Source of the DNA: Carpediemonas membranifera
Taxonomy: Eukaryota; Fornicata
Assembly: GCA_019828565.1 (NCBI GenBank)
Contig: JAHDYR010000007.1
Location: 620,001 to 684,000 of the forward strand
Direction: 5' to 3'
Length of the DNA: 64,000 nucleotides
The position numbers were made by a program, and so were the translations under genes. Below the pieces are notes generated by a model. The model was not told where the DNA came from and did not search any database. It saw only the letters and a list, made by a program, of their open reading frames with translations. Below are positions 56,440 to 64,000 of the stretch, in pieces (the first letter of the stretch is position 1; each line of letters starts with the position of its first letter).

Positions 56440-58005
56440 TCACAGAAGAGTCAGCTCTCTGCGGACGCATCTCGGAGGCGGTTCACACTCAGTGAGGGCC
56501 GCACCTCCAGCCCCAGCAACCCGCTTGAACCACTGGCCGGTATGGTGTTGGAATTGATCACCAGCAAACGAAGATGCCTCGAAACCGACTTCATATGACT
56601 TGAACTCATGGTCACATACGACCGTCACCCCAGAAGAGGTCCACACGAGCTGGGAGTAGTCGTAGTAGAGCCCCTTGACTCTCATGGGAAACCGCAGCGG
56701 GGTGGGTGTGAGGCATTCGTCGCCCCAGACAAATCCCGGGAGCAGTTTAGCCCCGGGGAACATGCGGTCAACCTCGCCAGCAAAAAGGATCTGGCCGGCA
56801 CAGAAGTAGATGTTGAAAGCCGCTTTGGACACGACTCGGTCAACGCTGAAGGGGATGTCCGTGAAGCCTGACATGTCGCACTTGTAGCCGAGTCCCAGCT
56901 GGCCAGCGTCGTTTCGACCTCCAATAAGCTGCCGATCGCCCATAGATATGACCACGCAGCCCTCGTCAGATATGATACGATCTGGAACAAATCCACCGGG
57001 GACGGCGAGCGGGTTAAACTGCGTTTCATCAACAGTGCCAGCAAACATCTCACAATCCTGGCCCGCCACGACGGCTCCGGCCGGGGTGAGGATGATGACG
57101 CGTTGACTGTACATTACAACGTCAAGCACGAGTTTGTGCTTCTCCCAGACGGGAAGAGTGGCCTCGAGCTCGACGACCATGGGGCAGGCTGGGAAGGTGA
57201 GGCGGGTCGGCGGTTGGAACCATCTGATGGGTTCGTGTCCCAGCTGGCACCAACTGTTATCCCCCCAGCCCCACAGGCCCTTGGGTGTCCTGGCGACGTG
57301 GGTGAACTTATCGCTGAAGACCTCGAGGGTCCTGGGAATCCTGGCCCTGGTGAGGGCGGTGTGGTTGGCAGTGTCGAGCATGAAGAGTCGGCCCATGTAC
57401 ATGCGGTGGTGATAGCATACGTCGTACACATTGGACTGATAGCTCTCGCCGTCCTTCTCGGCGACGTTCAGCGAGAAGAAGAACTTACGGCAGAGGAACC
57501 AGAGGCACTTGGCCTCGGGGGTGAGCATTTTGCGGATCTTTTCGTGTATCTCGGTCTCATCTGCCCGCTCCTCTCGAGTCCTCTCCAGCACCCTGTCCTC
57601 GAGGTCAGGGTTGGCCCCGCCACCCAGCAGACACGCCCACACCGCGCCCTGGTTCAGCGTGTGCAGGGCGGCCGGGAGCTCCTCGCCCTCCGCGAGCTCG
57701 ACGTTCATGGACAGCGGCGGGCCGCTGGTGAGGATCGAGCGGGCGCGGTCGAGGAGAACTTGCGCGGCTGGCTCGAGAGGGGGGATCGTGGTGATGAGGT
57801 ATTCGAGAGAAGTGGTGCTGGCCGGTGTAACTGTGGTCTCCGCATCATGAATCGTGGGCATATGCGCGTTGAAGTTCCGGTAGTAGGCGTGCTGGAGCAA
57901 CGAGGGGATGTCCCCAGGGATCCTGGCGGTAGCGGTGGTGGAAAGCTGATATGCGCCGATCAATGCTGCTTTGACGTCCACTGGGAGGGAACTGTGAATG
58001 GTCAT
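56440..58005 (-). CDS. RCC1-like beta-propeller protein
   Basis: A 521-residue paralogue of the gene at 16935. The N-terminal 190 residues are helical with an FLCRK segment also found there. The C-terminal part carries propeller repeats (LWGWGDNSWCQLGHEP, VVAGQDCEM, ISMGDRQLIGGRNDAGQLGLG, LFAGEVDRMFPG, VWTSSGVTVV). Repeats are more degenerate than in RCC1, so Ran exchange activity is not assumed. A broken copy of its C-terminal part lies at 59875-60278 on the other strand. ATG at 58003-58005. Confidence 0.75.
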   Translation of the reverse strand: MTIHSSLPVDVKAALIGAYQLSTTATARIPGDIPSLLQHAYYRNFNAHMPTIHDAETTVTPASTTSLEYLITTIPPLEPAAQVLLDRARSILTSGPPLSMNVELAEGEELPAALHTLNQGAVWACLLGGGANPDLEDRVLERTREERADETEIHEKIRKMLTPEAKCLWFLCRKFFFSLNVAEKDGESYQSNVYDVCYHHRMYMGRLFMLDTANHTALTRARIPRTLEVFSDKFTHVARTPKGLWGWGDNSWCQLGHEPIRWFQPPTRLTFPACPMVVELEATLPVWEKHKLVLDVVMYSQRVIILTPAGAVVAGQDCEMFAGTVDETQFNPLAVPGGFVPDRIISDEGCVVISMGDRQLIGGRNDAGQLGLGYKCDMSGFTDIPFSVDRVVSKAAFNIYFCAGQILFAGEVDRMFPGAKLLPGFVWGDECLTPTPLRFPMRVKGLYYDYSQLVWTSSGVTVVCDHEFKSYEVGFEASSFAGDQFQHHTGQWFKRVAGAGGAALTECEPPPRCVRRELTLL

Positions 58006-58174
58006 GCCCCCTGGCGCTCAGTTCGCTTCTTGCAATCTTTCTCCACTTCACTGGTAACTCCCGGCCCAGACAGCAGGTATGCTGCCCTTGTGCCGTGCTG
58101 GGTCATGGCATGCAAGCGTGGCACAGTCAGGCTAGAGAAAAATCGCCGTAAGAGCGTAGCCTGCTCGACACGTC

Positions 58175-59668
58175 GTGGACGATCGAAACTCCGCTTTGAA
58201 ACCCAGTAGTGTTCCACCTGTTTTCAGATCTCGCTGTATTCTCGCCTTTTTGCAGATATTCGGGGCTTTCGGCGTTGGCATCTTCATCTGCGGCGTGTGC
58301 GACGGTTTTAACGCCATCAAGCTCGATCTGATGGAGATTGGGATATTCTCATCACTTCAGGAGCAGCAAACAGTGGCCATCAACAGCATATACCTCACAT
58401 ACATGCTGTGCTTCAGTCTAACGGGCTTTCTATCCGGTATGCTGAGTGACGCCCTCGGTGGCCGCACCAGCTGCGCCATAGGCATGGTTATCTTCACCAT
58501 AGGCATCGCCACCTTCCCTATCTTCATCCACTTCGACCTCCACGCCCTCCTGCCCGTGGCCTATGCGTTCATGGGCTCTTCTGCCAACCTACTCCTCTAC
58601 GGCGTCACGCACGTTGTCCACCGCTACGAGCCCCTCGCCGACATCATCCTACCCGTGCTCACGTGCTCCTGGGACCTCGGCAGCTCCGTATTCCTCGTCA
58701 TTGACGCCGCTTTCGCCGTCCTGGGCCGCTTCTACGGCCGCACGTCCAGACTCTTTGTTATCATATGGATTGTCTTCGCCGTCGCTGTAGTGGCCTACGG
58801 GGTCATCTACACGGTCACTCTGGCCCCCAAACGGACGTCAGACCGACCCATCATGGGTGCCCTCAAGGACTACGTCTTGAGCGAGCCGTTCTCCGTGTAC
58901 ATCATCCCGCAGGTCACGGTCGCAGTCTACTACACGGCATCGATGTTTGCAATGAACTTCTTCATGGCCTGCATGGCGGAGCACGCACACTGGGTCGCCA
59001 AAGGTCATGGTGTAGTTTATGACGGACTCGTCTCTTTTTTCAACATTTGCCTACCCATCGCTGCCATAGTAACCGCAGTAGTGCTGGTGGCGGTCAACAA
59101 GTTCTCGGACGAGAGGCTAGTCCGCCGTGCCATCCGCACGGTCATTGGAAACGAACGACGCATCCCCAAGATCGTCGATATGGTCGTAGCCAATCTGATC
59201 CCATTTAGATTCATCCTGCATCTATTTGTCGGCTTAATATTTACCGTCGCCGTGCAGATTCGGTGGTGGCCGGCTGCGGCCGTCTCCCATGTGACCTTCA
59301 TCTTCTTCCGGATCTCGAGCTTTGCCATGCTATTTGATGCAATCGTAGCCTTCTTTCCCGCAGTTTTTGGCCGTCTAACCGGCATTGGCCTGACGATCTC
59401 CACTGTGTCCGCCCTGGCTGCCCTGGGGGTCGACCAGTTGATGATCTCCTATCTGGATGGAAATCCCAGGATACCACTGGCCTTCACCTCGATCTGCATG
59501 ATTATATCCGATATTATCGCTATCCTGACGTTTATCCGGCCGACGGTGCGGGTCGTCCGACGCATGAAGAAGGCCTCGAGTCGCATCGGGTCGGATGCGG
59601 CCAGTCAGGTCGGAATAGAAGGCCCTGTGGTCAGCTCTGATGTCTCTGCCTCTCTCTCTGAGGCGTGA
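58175..59668 (+). CDS. major facilitator superfamily transporter, 5' end unresolved
   Basis: About 490 residues with twelve hydrophobic segments. Motif A between helices 2 and 3 is GFLSGMLSDALGGRTSC, the main MFS signature. The layout resembles SLC43/FMP42-type transporters, but the substrate is unknown. The open frame has no ATG before helix 1: 58175 is GTG, an in-frame TAG lies at 58157-58159, and the first Met (codon 53) falls after helix 1. A short 5' exon is likely. One possibility is the ATG near 58109 spliced from GTAAGA at 58148 to a TTTTCAG before 58225, giving an in-frame join, but this intron would be longer than the others and its 3' end does not fit the local pattern. Confidence 0.8.
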   Translation: MDDRNSALKPSSVPPVFRSRCILAFLQIFGAFGVGIFICGVCDGFNAIKLDLMEIGIFSSLQEQQTVAINSIYLTYMLCFSLTGFLSGMLSDALGGRTSCAIGMVIFTIGIATFPIFIHFDLHALLPVAYAFMGSSANLLLYGVTHVVHRYEPLADIILPVLTCSWDLGSSVFLVIDAAFAVLGRFYGRTSRLFVIIWIVFAVAVVAYGVIYTVTLAPKRTSDRPIMGALKDYVLSEPFSVYIIPQVTVAVYYTASMFAMNFFMACMAEHAHWVAKGHGVVYDGLVSFFNICLPIAAIVTAVVLVAVNKFSDERLVRRAIRTVIGNERRIPKIVDMVVANLIPFRFILHLFVGLIFTVAVQIRWWPAAAVSHVTFIFFRISSFAMLFDAIVAFFPAVFGRLTGIGLTISTVSALAALGVDQLMISYLDGNPRIPLAFTSICMIISDIIAILTFIRPTVRVVRRMKKASSRIGSDAASQVGIEGPVVSSDVSASLSEA

Positions 59669-59874
59669 TAAATAGATAGTCGGGCGAGGCACTCGGGTCT
59701 GGTTGTTCGATTGGGAGGTCGACGAATGAGCAGTTTTGCCGGCCGACGAGGATGTGGGTACACGCTTGTAAGCGGAAGAAGAAGCATAGAGCGAAGTAGG
59801 CATGCTTGGTGCTTGATTTCTCGGGTTCGTCATTGGATCCCGTGTGGATCCCGGGTCCCTTTGGCTCAGTAGCT

Positions 59875-60278
59875 TGACATCACACCCGGCCGGAGGTTAG
59901 TCCCAGATCTCGTCATGCATGATGGCTGTCATGCTATCCATGGGCGATCGGCAAGTGATCAGCGGGTGCAATGATTGTGGCCAGCTGGGGCTCGGGCACG
60001 AGAATGAAAAGACTGGATTTGTCGACCTGCCATTCAGGGTCGGCCGTCCCATAACATATGATCACTTCAACGTCGTTCTCAGCCGCCGCCAGCTGCTGTT
60101 CATCAGGCGAGTTCCCGAGAATATCGCCGAGTCGGGCCTGCTGCCTGGATACAGCAAGAACGACAAGTGCCTTACACCCACCCCACTCCGGTTCCCAGAG
60201 AGGGTCAAGGGATTCTACTCAAATCTGATCTGGGTGACCGAGGGTAAGACAGTTTTTTACAACGGTGGTGCTCGATAG
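59875..60278 (+). pseudogene. RCC1-like gene relic
   Basis: Plus-strand sequence homologous to the C-terminal third of the RCC1-like protein encoded at 56440-58005: SMGDRQVISGCNDCGQLGLG, then KNDKCLTPTPLRFPERVKGFY. Homology begins upstream in another frame (VPDLVMHDGCHA near 59910) and shifts before SMGDRQ, so the copy is frameshifted and lacks its N terminus. A 119-codon ATG frame (59919-60278) could still be translated but would contain only an incomplete propeller. Confidence 0.75.
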
Positions 60279-60699
60279 TGGTTGTACGACATTGTCGAGT
60301 CATTGAAGTCACCCTGATCGACTCCACTAAGTCACCCTGCCGCAGTTTATGTAAACAGACCACAACAACATGGCACAACATGCCGATCGTCATCCCTTGT
60401 GAGGTGACTGCATGCAGCGACTTCTCCTTCTGCGACCCGTCCAGTCAGTGTTTTATCGCCCGGAATCGCCCAGATAGATTGGATGAAAGCATGCCGTGTT
60501 GTGGTCCCAGCTTGACCGTTGTTGAGATCCCCACAGTCGACGTCGACCCGTGGACCCCGGGCGCCGAGCGAAGGAACGACTGAAGTGTAAAGGTAATATC
60601 CCGCAAGCATTCTTGCCGTAAGGCAGGCTGGTCCCCTGATCCAGACGGGGAGCCCCCATGATGGTCACAAAGCAGGGCAACTAGGCGATCTTTACAAAG
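60279..60699. other. intergenic region, 421 bp
   Basis: Between the RCC1-like relic and the HydG stop. The open frames here start with GTG or are short and composition-biased. I see no gene or RNA. Confidence 0.4.
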
Positions 60700-62418
60700 T
60701 TAGAAATAGAGGTCACGCTCTCCGTTCTTGATAGCGTCGAGCTTGCGCTTGAAGGCCTTCTTCCTCGGCTCCGAGGTGATGGTCTCAGTCTCCTTCTCAA
60801 TGAGCTTCCAGCCGGCCTCCGCAGTTTTAGGCGAGGCGTAGTCGATAAGATACTCAGCGAGCGTCAGCAGTCCGTTGGGGTGACAGTAGTTGTGGATGGC
60901 ACCGCTCTTAGCAAAGCCCATGAACGTCTCACCAGTGCGGGCCTGGCGATAGCACGCGGTACACCATGAGGGGAGGAAGCCCCGCTCGAGCAGGTCCCGG
61001 ACGATCTCGTCCATCGTGCGGGTGTCACTGAGGGCGAATTGGCCCTCGGTGCCGGTGCCCTCCTTCTCGTTGTGGGTCTCCTCGGACGAGTCGTAGGAGC
61101 CAGGCTCGGTACGGGAGCCGGCGGACAGCTGAGAGATGCCCATGTCCATCAAAACATGACGCATCTCGGGCGACTCTCTCGTGCTGAGGATCATGCCAGT
61201 GTAGGGCACAGCGCAGCGGAGCACGGCGACCAGCTTGCGGAACTGCTTGTCGTTGACGGGGTAGGGGATCTCCGAGCTCGTGGGTGCTCCAGCGGCGGGC
61301 TGGATGCGAGGGATGCTGATGGTGTGGGGGCCGGCGCCGTACGTCTTGTCGAGGTGCTCAGCGTGCTGGAGGAGCCCGAGGACCTCGAAGCGGTAGTCGT
61401 AGAGACCGAACAGCGCGCCGAGGCCGACGTCGTCGATGCCAGCGAGCTGGCAACGGTCAAACACAGAGACGCGCCAGTCGTAGTCGGCCTTGGGGCCGTA
61501 GAGATGGAACTTGTCGTATGTCTCGCGGTGGTACGTTTCCTGGAAGACAGTGAACGTGCCAACTGAGTCTGTCGCCTTCAGGCGGCGCATGTCGCTGATG
61601 CCGACCGGGGGTATCTCAACGTTGATGCGACGGGTCTCACCGTTGTGCTCAGAGGTGGTCTTGGAGACGGCCTTGACGGCGTCCAGGAACTGGTCGAACG
61701 TGTAGTCGGGGTGCTCGCCGCACAGCATGAGGATGCGCTTGTGGCCGGTGCGCTGGATCTGCTTGGCATCCTGGATGACCTCCTCCGTGCTGAGGGTGAC
61801 GCGGTCCATCTCCTCATTCTCACAGTTGAAGCCGCAGTATGTGCAGTAGTTGCTGCACTTGTTGGCAGTGTACAGGGGTGCGAAGAGCACGATACGGTTG
61901 CCGTAGATCTTCTCCTTGATAGCGAAGGCGGTCTCCTCGAGCTCCATCATCAGGTCGGGCTCCTTCTCCTCGTCAACGTTGAGGAGAGTAGCGGCCTCAC
62001 GGAGGGTAAGACCCTGGACGAACTCGTCGGCGGCGTTGCAAGTCTCGGGGGTCTTCAGGAGAGCGTTGTCGTACGCCTTGGCAAGGATGGCGCGGATCTT
62101 GACGGGGTCCTTGGCATCCTGCTTGGTCTCCTCAAGGAGGCGGTTGATCTCGTCCTCGCGGATGATGCTTCTCGGGTCGGGAACCTTTGCGAGCGTCTCA
62201 AGGTCCTTCTCAGGAGACCAGGCAGAGCCCTGGCGCATCTGCTTGGTGAGGAAGTATGGAATGTCCTTGGGAAGCTTGGGAGTGGTCTTCTCGCTAAGAG
62301 AGCGCGAGAATGAGGGCACAGAAACGCTGGTAGAAGCAGCAGCGTTCATGATAGAAGGTAAAAAGCCGCTAAGAGCGCCTTTGGATACTCCGTTAGTCTT
62401 CAGGAGCTGAGAAAGCAT
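60700..62418 (-). CDS. hydG: [FeFe]-hydrogenase maturase HydG, organellar
   Basis: A 572-residue radical-SAM tyrosine lyase that makes the CO and CN ligands of the hydrogenase H-cluster. The radical-SAM cluster motif CSNYCTYC is in place (ANKCSNYCTYCGF). The C-terminal auxiliary cluster motif is CTACYRQARTGETFMGF followed by a Cys in IHNYCHPNG, matching the family CX2CX22C spacing. The first 45 residues are Ser/Ala/Leu/Lys-rich with no acidic residues and end in RSLS, a targeting peptide for a hydrogenosome-like organelle. HydE, HydF and hydrogenase are not in the window. ATG at 62416-62418. Confidence 0.97.
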   Translation of the reverse strand: MLSQLLKTNGVSKGALSGFLPSIMNAAASTSVSVPSFSRSLSEKTTPKLPKDIPYFLTKQMRQGSAWSPEKDLETLAKVPDPRSIIREDEINRLLEETKQDAKDPVKIRAILAKAYDNALLKTPETCNAADEFVQGLTLREAATLLNVDEEKEPDLMMELEETAFAIKEKIYGNRIVLFAPLYTANKCSNYCTYCGFNCENEEMDRVTLSTEEVIQDAKQIQRTGHKRILMLCGEHPDYTFDQFLDAVKAVSKTTSEHNGETRRINVEIPPVGISDMRRLKATDSVGTFTVFQETYHRETYDKFHLYGPKADYDWRVSVFDRCQLAGIDDVGLGALFGLYDYRFEVLGLLQHAEHLDKTYGAGPHTISIPRIQPAAGAPTSSEIPYPVNDKQFRKLVAVLRCAVPYTGMILSTRESPEMRHVLMDMGISQLSAGSRTEPGSYDSSEETHNEKEGTGTEGQFALSDTRTMDEIVRDLLERGFLPSWCTACYRQARTGETFMGFAKSGAIHNYCHPNGLLTLAEYLIDYASPKTAEAGWKLIEKETETITSEPRKKAFKRKLDAIKNGERDLYF

Positions 62419-62891
62419 TTCTTGCCGATTTGTGCTGAGGCAAGATTTGCCGTCTAACGAAGATCAGATCGCGATCAGACCCGCATCGACCGTCATAGAG
62501 CCCTCTGAGATCCAGCTATTAAACTCTGCCATTAGGCCGACCGCACGCCATGCCCCGGGGCGGACCAAGGTCGTGTCAGTTCCGGCGGCAGTGCCCTCAT
62601 GGACCCCACTCGGGCCGACCCCCTCAGAGCTTCCTGACCGCCACTATTTGAGCTTGGATGGACAGAGACGCTTCGTTTGTGTCCGCTTGTCAAGTTTTGC
62701 AGCCGAGAATAATGATGCCTTCAGGACGCGGGGCGGTTGAAGTGCGTTTTTGCAATTTGAATTCTGAGGCGACGAGGGCTTGGGTTGGAAAACAAAGGGC
62801 GGATAATCATAATATGAACCATAGACTACACGGGATGGCCGTTGGTTGGGTGATTCGAGGCCGACAAACTGTGTGTCTTTCCTGGCAAAAC
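62419..62891. other. intergenic region, 473 bp
   Basis: Divergent space between HydG (minus) and the small coiled-coil gene (plus). The open frames have no ATG or run into the downstream gene with unlikely composition. Promoters for both genes must lie here. Confidence 0.4.
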
Positions 62892-63111
62892 ATGGACGAT
62901 GACCAGGAAGCGACGCTGCGAGCCACCGTAGAGCTCAAGCTTGCAAATATAGAAGCAAATTTACTAGCCAGAATCGATAACGCGTTATTGGAGGAGATAG
63001 AACAGTATTCGGTTCGTTCTATTCTGTTTTCTTATGTAGACCGTAGAGGAGGAGCTTCTAATCAGGCTAAAGGCTATGCAGGAGCGTATGGGCATAGATA
63101 CTTCCGACTAG
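62892..63111 (+). CDS. 63-residue coiled-coil protein (two exons)
   Basis: Exons 62892-63011 and 63040-63111. Exon 1 reads MDDDQEATLRATVELKLANI and continues as one helix to EEIEQYS. After the 28-nt intron exon 2 reads TVEEELLIRLKAMQERMGID and stops at TAG (63109-63111). The joined product is a continuous amphipathic helix, which the unspliced frame (Arg/Gly-rich, ending at 63119) is not. Intron ends fit the local pattern. Size and form resemble small subunits such as BBIP1 or spindle/BLOC components, but I cannot assign it. Confidence 0.65.
63012..63039 (+). other. 28-nt spliceosomal intron in the coiled-coil gene
   Basis: Starts GTTCGT and ends CTTATGTAG. It is supported by the restored helical reading frame and by the match to the other four introns. 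Confidence 0.75.
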
Positions 63112-63296
63112 GCGTGTAATTGCCGTTGCCACATCGCTGGAACTCGTATCACTCCACGCCTCTCAAAGGCGACAAGCACCCACCCGCACAGCTGCCCCCA
63201 GCGCCTTATAGCACCCTATCCACGCACCGGGACAAACCTCAGTCCTATTTAGCAAACCCAGCCACCATAGCAGCACCCTGCCCGACGACGCCGTAC

Positions 63297-64000
63297 TCAC
63301 CACCCGATGCACCCCCGCATCATCGTCTGCGGCCAGTTCATAAGCAGTGCAAAGGACGCTAACCTCGCCACCACCCGCTTGGTGAAGGATGCGCCTTCCA
63401 CGCGAGCTTCAATGGACCTGGCGACAGCCGAGGGGAGGTGCTGCATTCGGAGCACGGCGTCCAGCTGGCTGTGAAGGGTCTCAAGCGTGTCGTTGTTGTC
63501 TATGAGGATGTCCGATGCCTTGATCTTCGTCTCCAACGAAAGCTGCGAGTTGATCCGATTCTCAGCCTCATCGCGGTTAAAATCGTTTCTGAGCATCAGT
63601 CTCTTCAGCTGCGTGTCCCTATCTGTTGATACCACAATGATTGGCGATGACAGGAACAGGGGGTGAAGGTGGGCCTTAGTCTCGATCAGCAAAGGAATGT
63701 CGACGACTACGAGACGGTCGCCGAGTATAAAATGAAGTAGCAGGTCTTGGGCAATGCGTTTGTACACTACGGGGTGTGTGCACCGGTCGAGGAGGCGTCG
63801 TTTGTCCGGGTTTGAGAAAATGAGGGAGCCGAGTTTCTCGCGGTTGAGCGTCTTACTGTATGAGGCCATGCGCGAAGATATACGTACTTATCGTGGAAAT
63901 AATCAGTTCCAAACGCCTTTTGTAGATTCTTCCAGCCTTGCTTTCCTGGTTCAACGATCTGCCTCGCGATGACATCGGAGTCAATAACATGAATGCCTTT
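63297..64000 (-). CDS. COAE: dephospho-CoA kinase, partial (two exons visible)
   Basis: The gene runs off the right edge. Exon 63888-64000 encodes HVIDSDVIARQIVEPGKQGW and onward to FGTDYFHD. After a 32-nt intron the exon 63297-63855 continues KTLNREKLGSLIFSNPDKRR and THPVV, with the Walker-B-like VVVDIPLLIET and the lid region TQLKRLMLRNDF. This is the CoaE family, which phosphorylates dephospho-CoA in the last step of CoA synthesis. The P-loop lies beyond the window. After about residue 165 of the visible part the C terminus has a short hydrophobic segment (VVARLASFALLMNWP), a possible membrane association. Confidence 0.9.
63856..63887 (-). other. 32-nt spliceosomal intron in the dephospho-CoA kinase gene
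   Basis: Starts GTACGT and ends CTCATACAG on the coding strand. Its removal gives FHDNKTLNREKLG in frame, matching the CoaE family in that region. Confidence 0.88.

Noticed and set aside
60278-60583. 101-codon plus-strand frame after the RCC1-like relic
   Set aside because: Begins with GTG directly at the relic's stop and has no recognisable content.

Overview
This window is nuclear DNA from a compact, GC-rich protist genome. About 45 protein-coding genes sit on both strands, mostly 50-250 bp apart, and nearly all are single open frames. I inferred five spliceosomal introns of 28-34 nt, in the Ras-like GTPase, XRN2/Rat1, a DHHC palmitoyltransferase, a 63-residue coiled-coil protein and dephospho-CoA kinase. 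All five fit one boundary pattern, GTNYGY at the 5' end and YTYAYDNAG at the 3' end. The gene mix points to a free-living anaerobic flagellate with a mitochondrion-related organelle. It includes the [FeFe]-hydrogenase maturase HydG and succinyl-CoA synthetase beta (both with targeting-like N termini), the ciliary factor DNAAF3, a striated-fiber assemblin/beta-giardin homologue and a MAP10-like protein. A fornicate metamonad of the Carpediemonas type is my best guess; it is inference from gene content, not a database match.

Layout. 1-5015: the first 1,671 codons of a very large TmcB-type membrane receptor whose N terminus looks like a PocR sensory domain. 5016-6400: gene-free and AT-richer. 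6.4-9.1 kb: DNAAF3, an orphan Hsp70 C-terminal exon, and an unknown protein. 9.2-19.2 kb: PHD/ePHD protein, UDP-glucose 4-epimerase, FKBP-TPR isomerase, MCTS1/Tma20, a LisH-RasGEF, an RCC1-like protein and a Ras/Rap GTPase. 19.4-27.8 kb: ERMP1-like M28 protease, a methyltransferase, a small unknown, a CLEC16A/FPL protein, a second small unknown and NOL10. 27.9-38.1 kb: XRN2, an unknown, DRG2, UPRT, an ABC-F ATPase, two small unknowns (one secretory) and PCNA with an acidic tail. 38.3-48 kb: MTR4, SEC13, SF-assemblin, ADF/cofilin, PEX19, an RG-rich protein and SCS-beta. 48-56 kb: MAP10-like protein, a type I membrane protein, a DHHC transferase, a ZGRF1-type helicase, a coiled-coil protein and a decayed farnesyltransferase beta gene. 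56-64 kb: an RCC1-like gene, an MFS transporter, a broken RCC1-like relic, HydG, the tiny coiled-coil gene and the start of a CoaE-type kinase running off the right edge.

How the genes relate. RNA processing and ribosome biogenesis are well represented (XRN2, MTR4, NOL10), as are translation factors (MCTS1, DRG2, ABC-F). There is a Ras module (RasGEF and a CaaX-ending GTPase within 4 kb), secretory/lipidation functions (SEC13, DHHC, ERMP1), genome maintenance (PCNA, ZGRF1) and flagellar functions (DNAAF3, SF-assemblin, MAP10-like). Bacterial-style operons are not expected and I see none. Short divergent gaps such as 15135-15210 probably hold back-to-back promoters. Several start codons had to be moved inward to the first ATG because the longest open frame begins with GTG or TTG.
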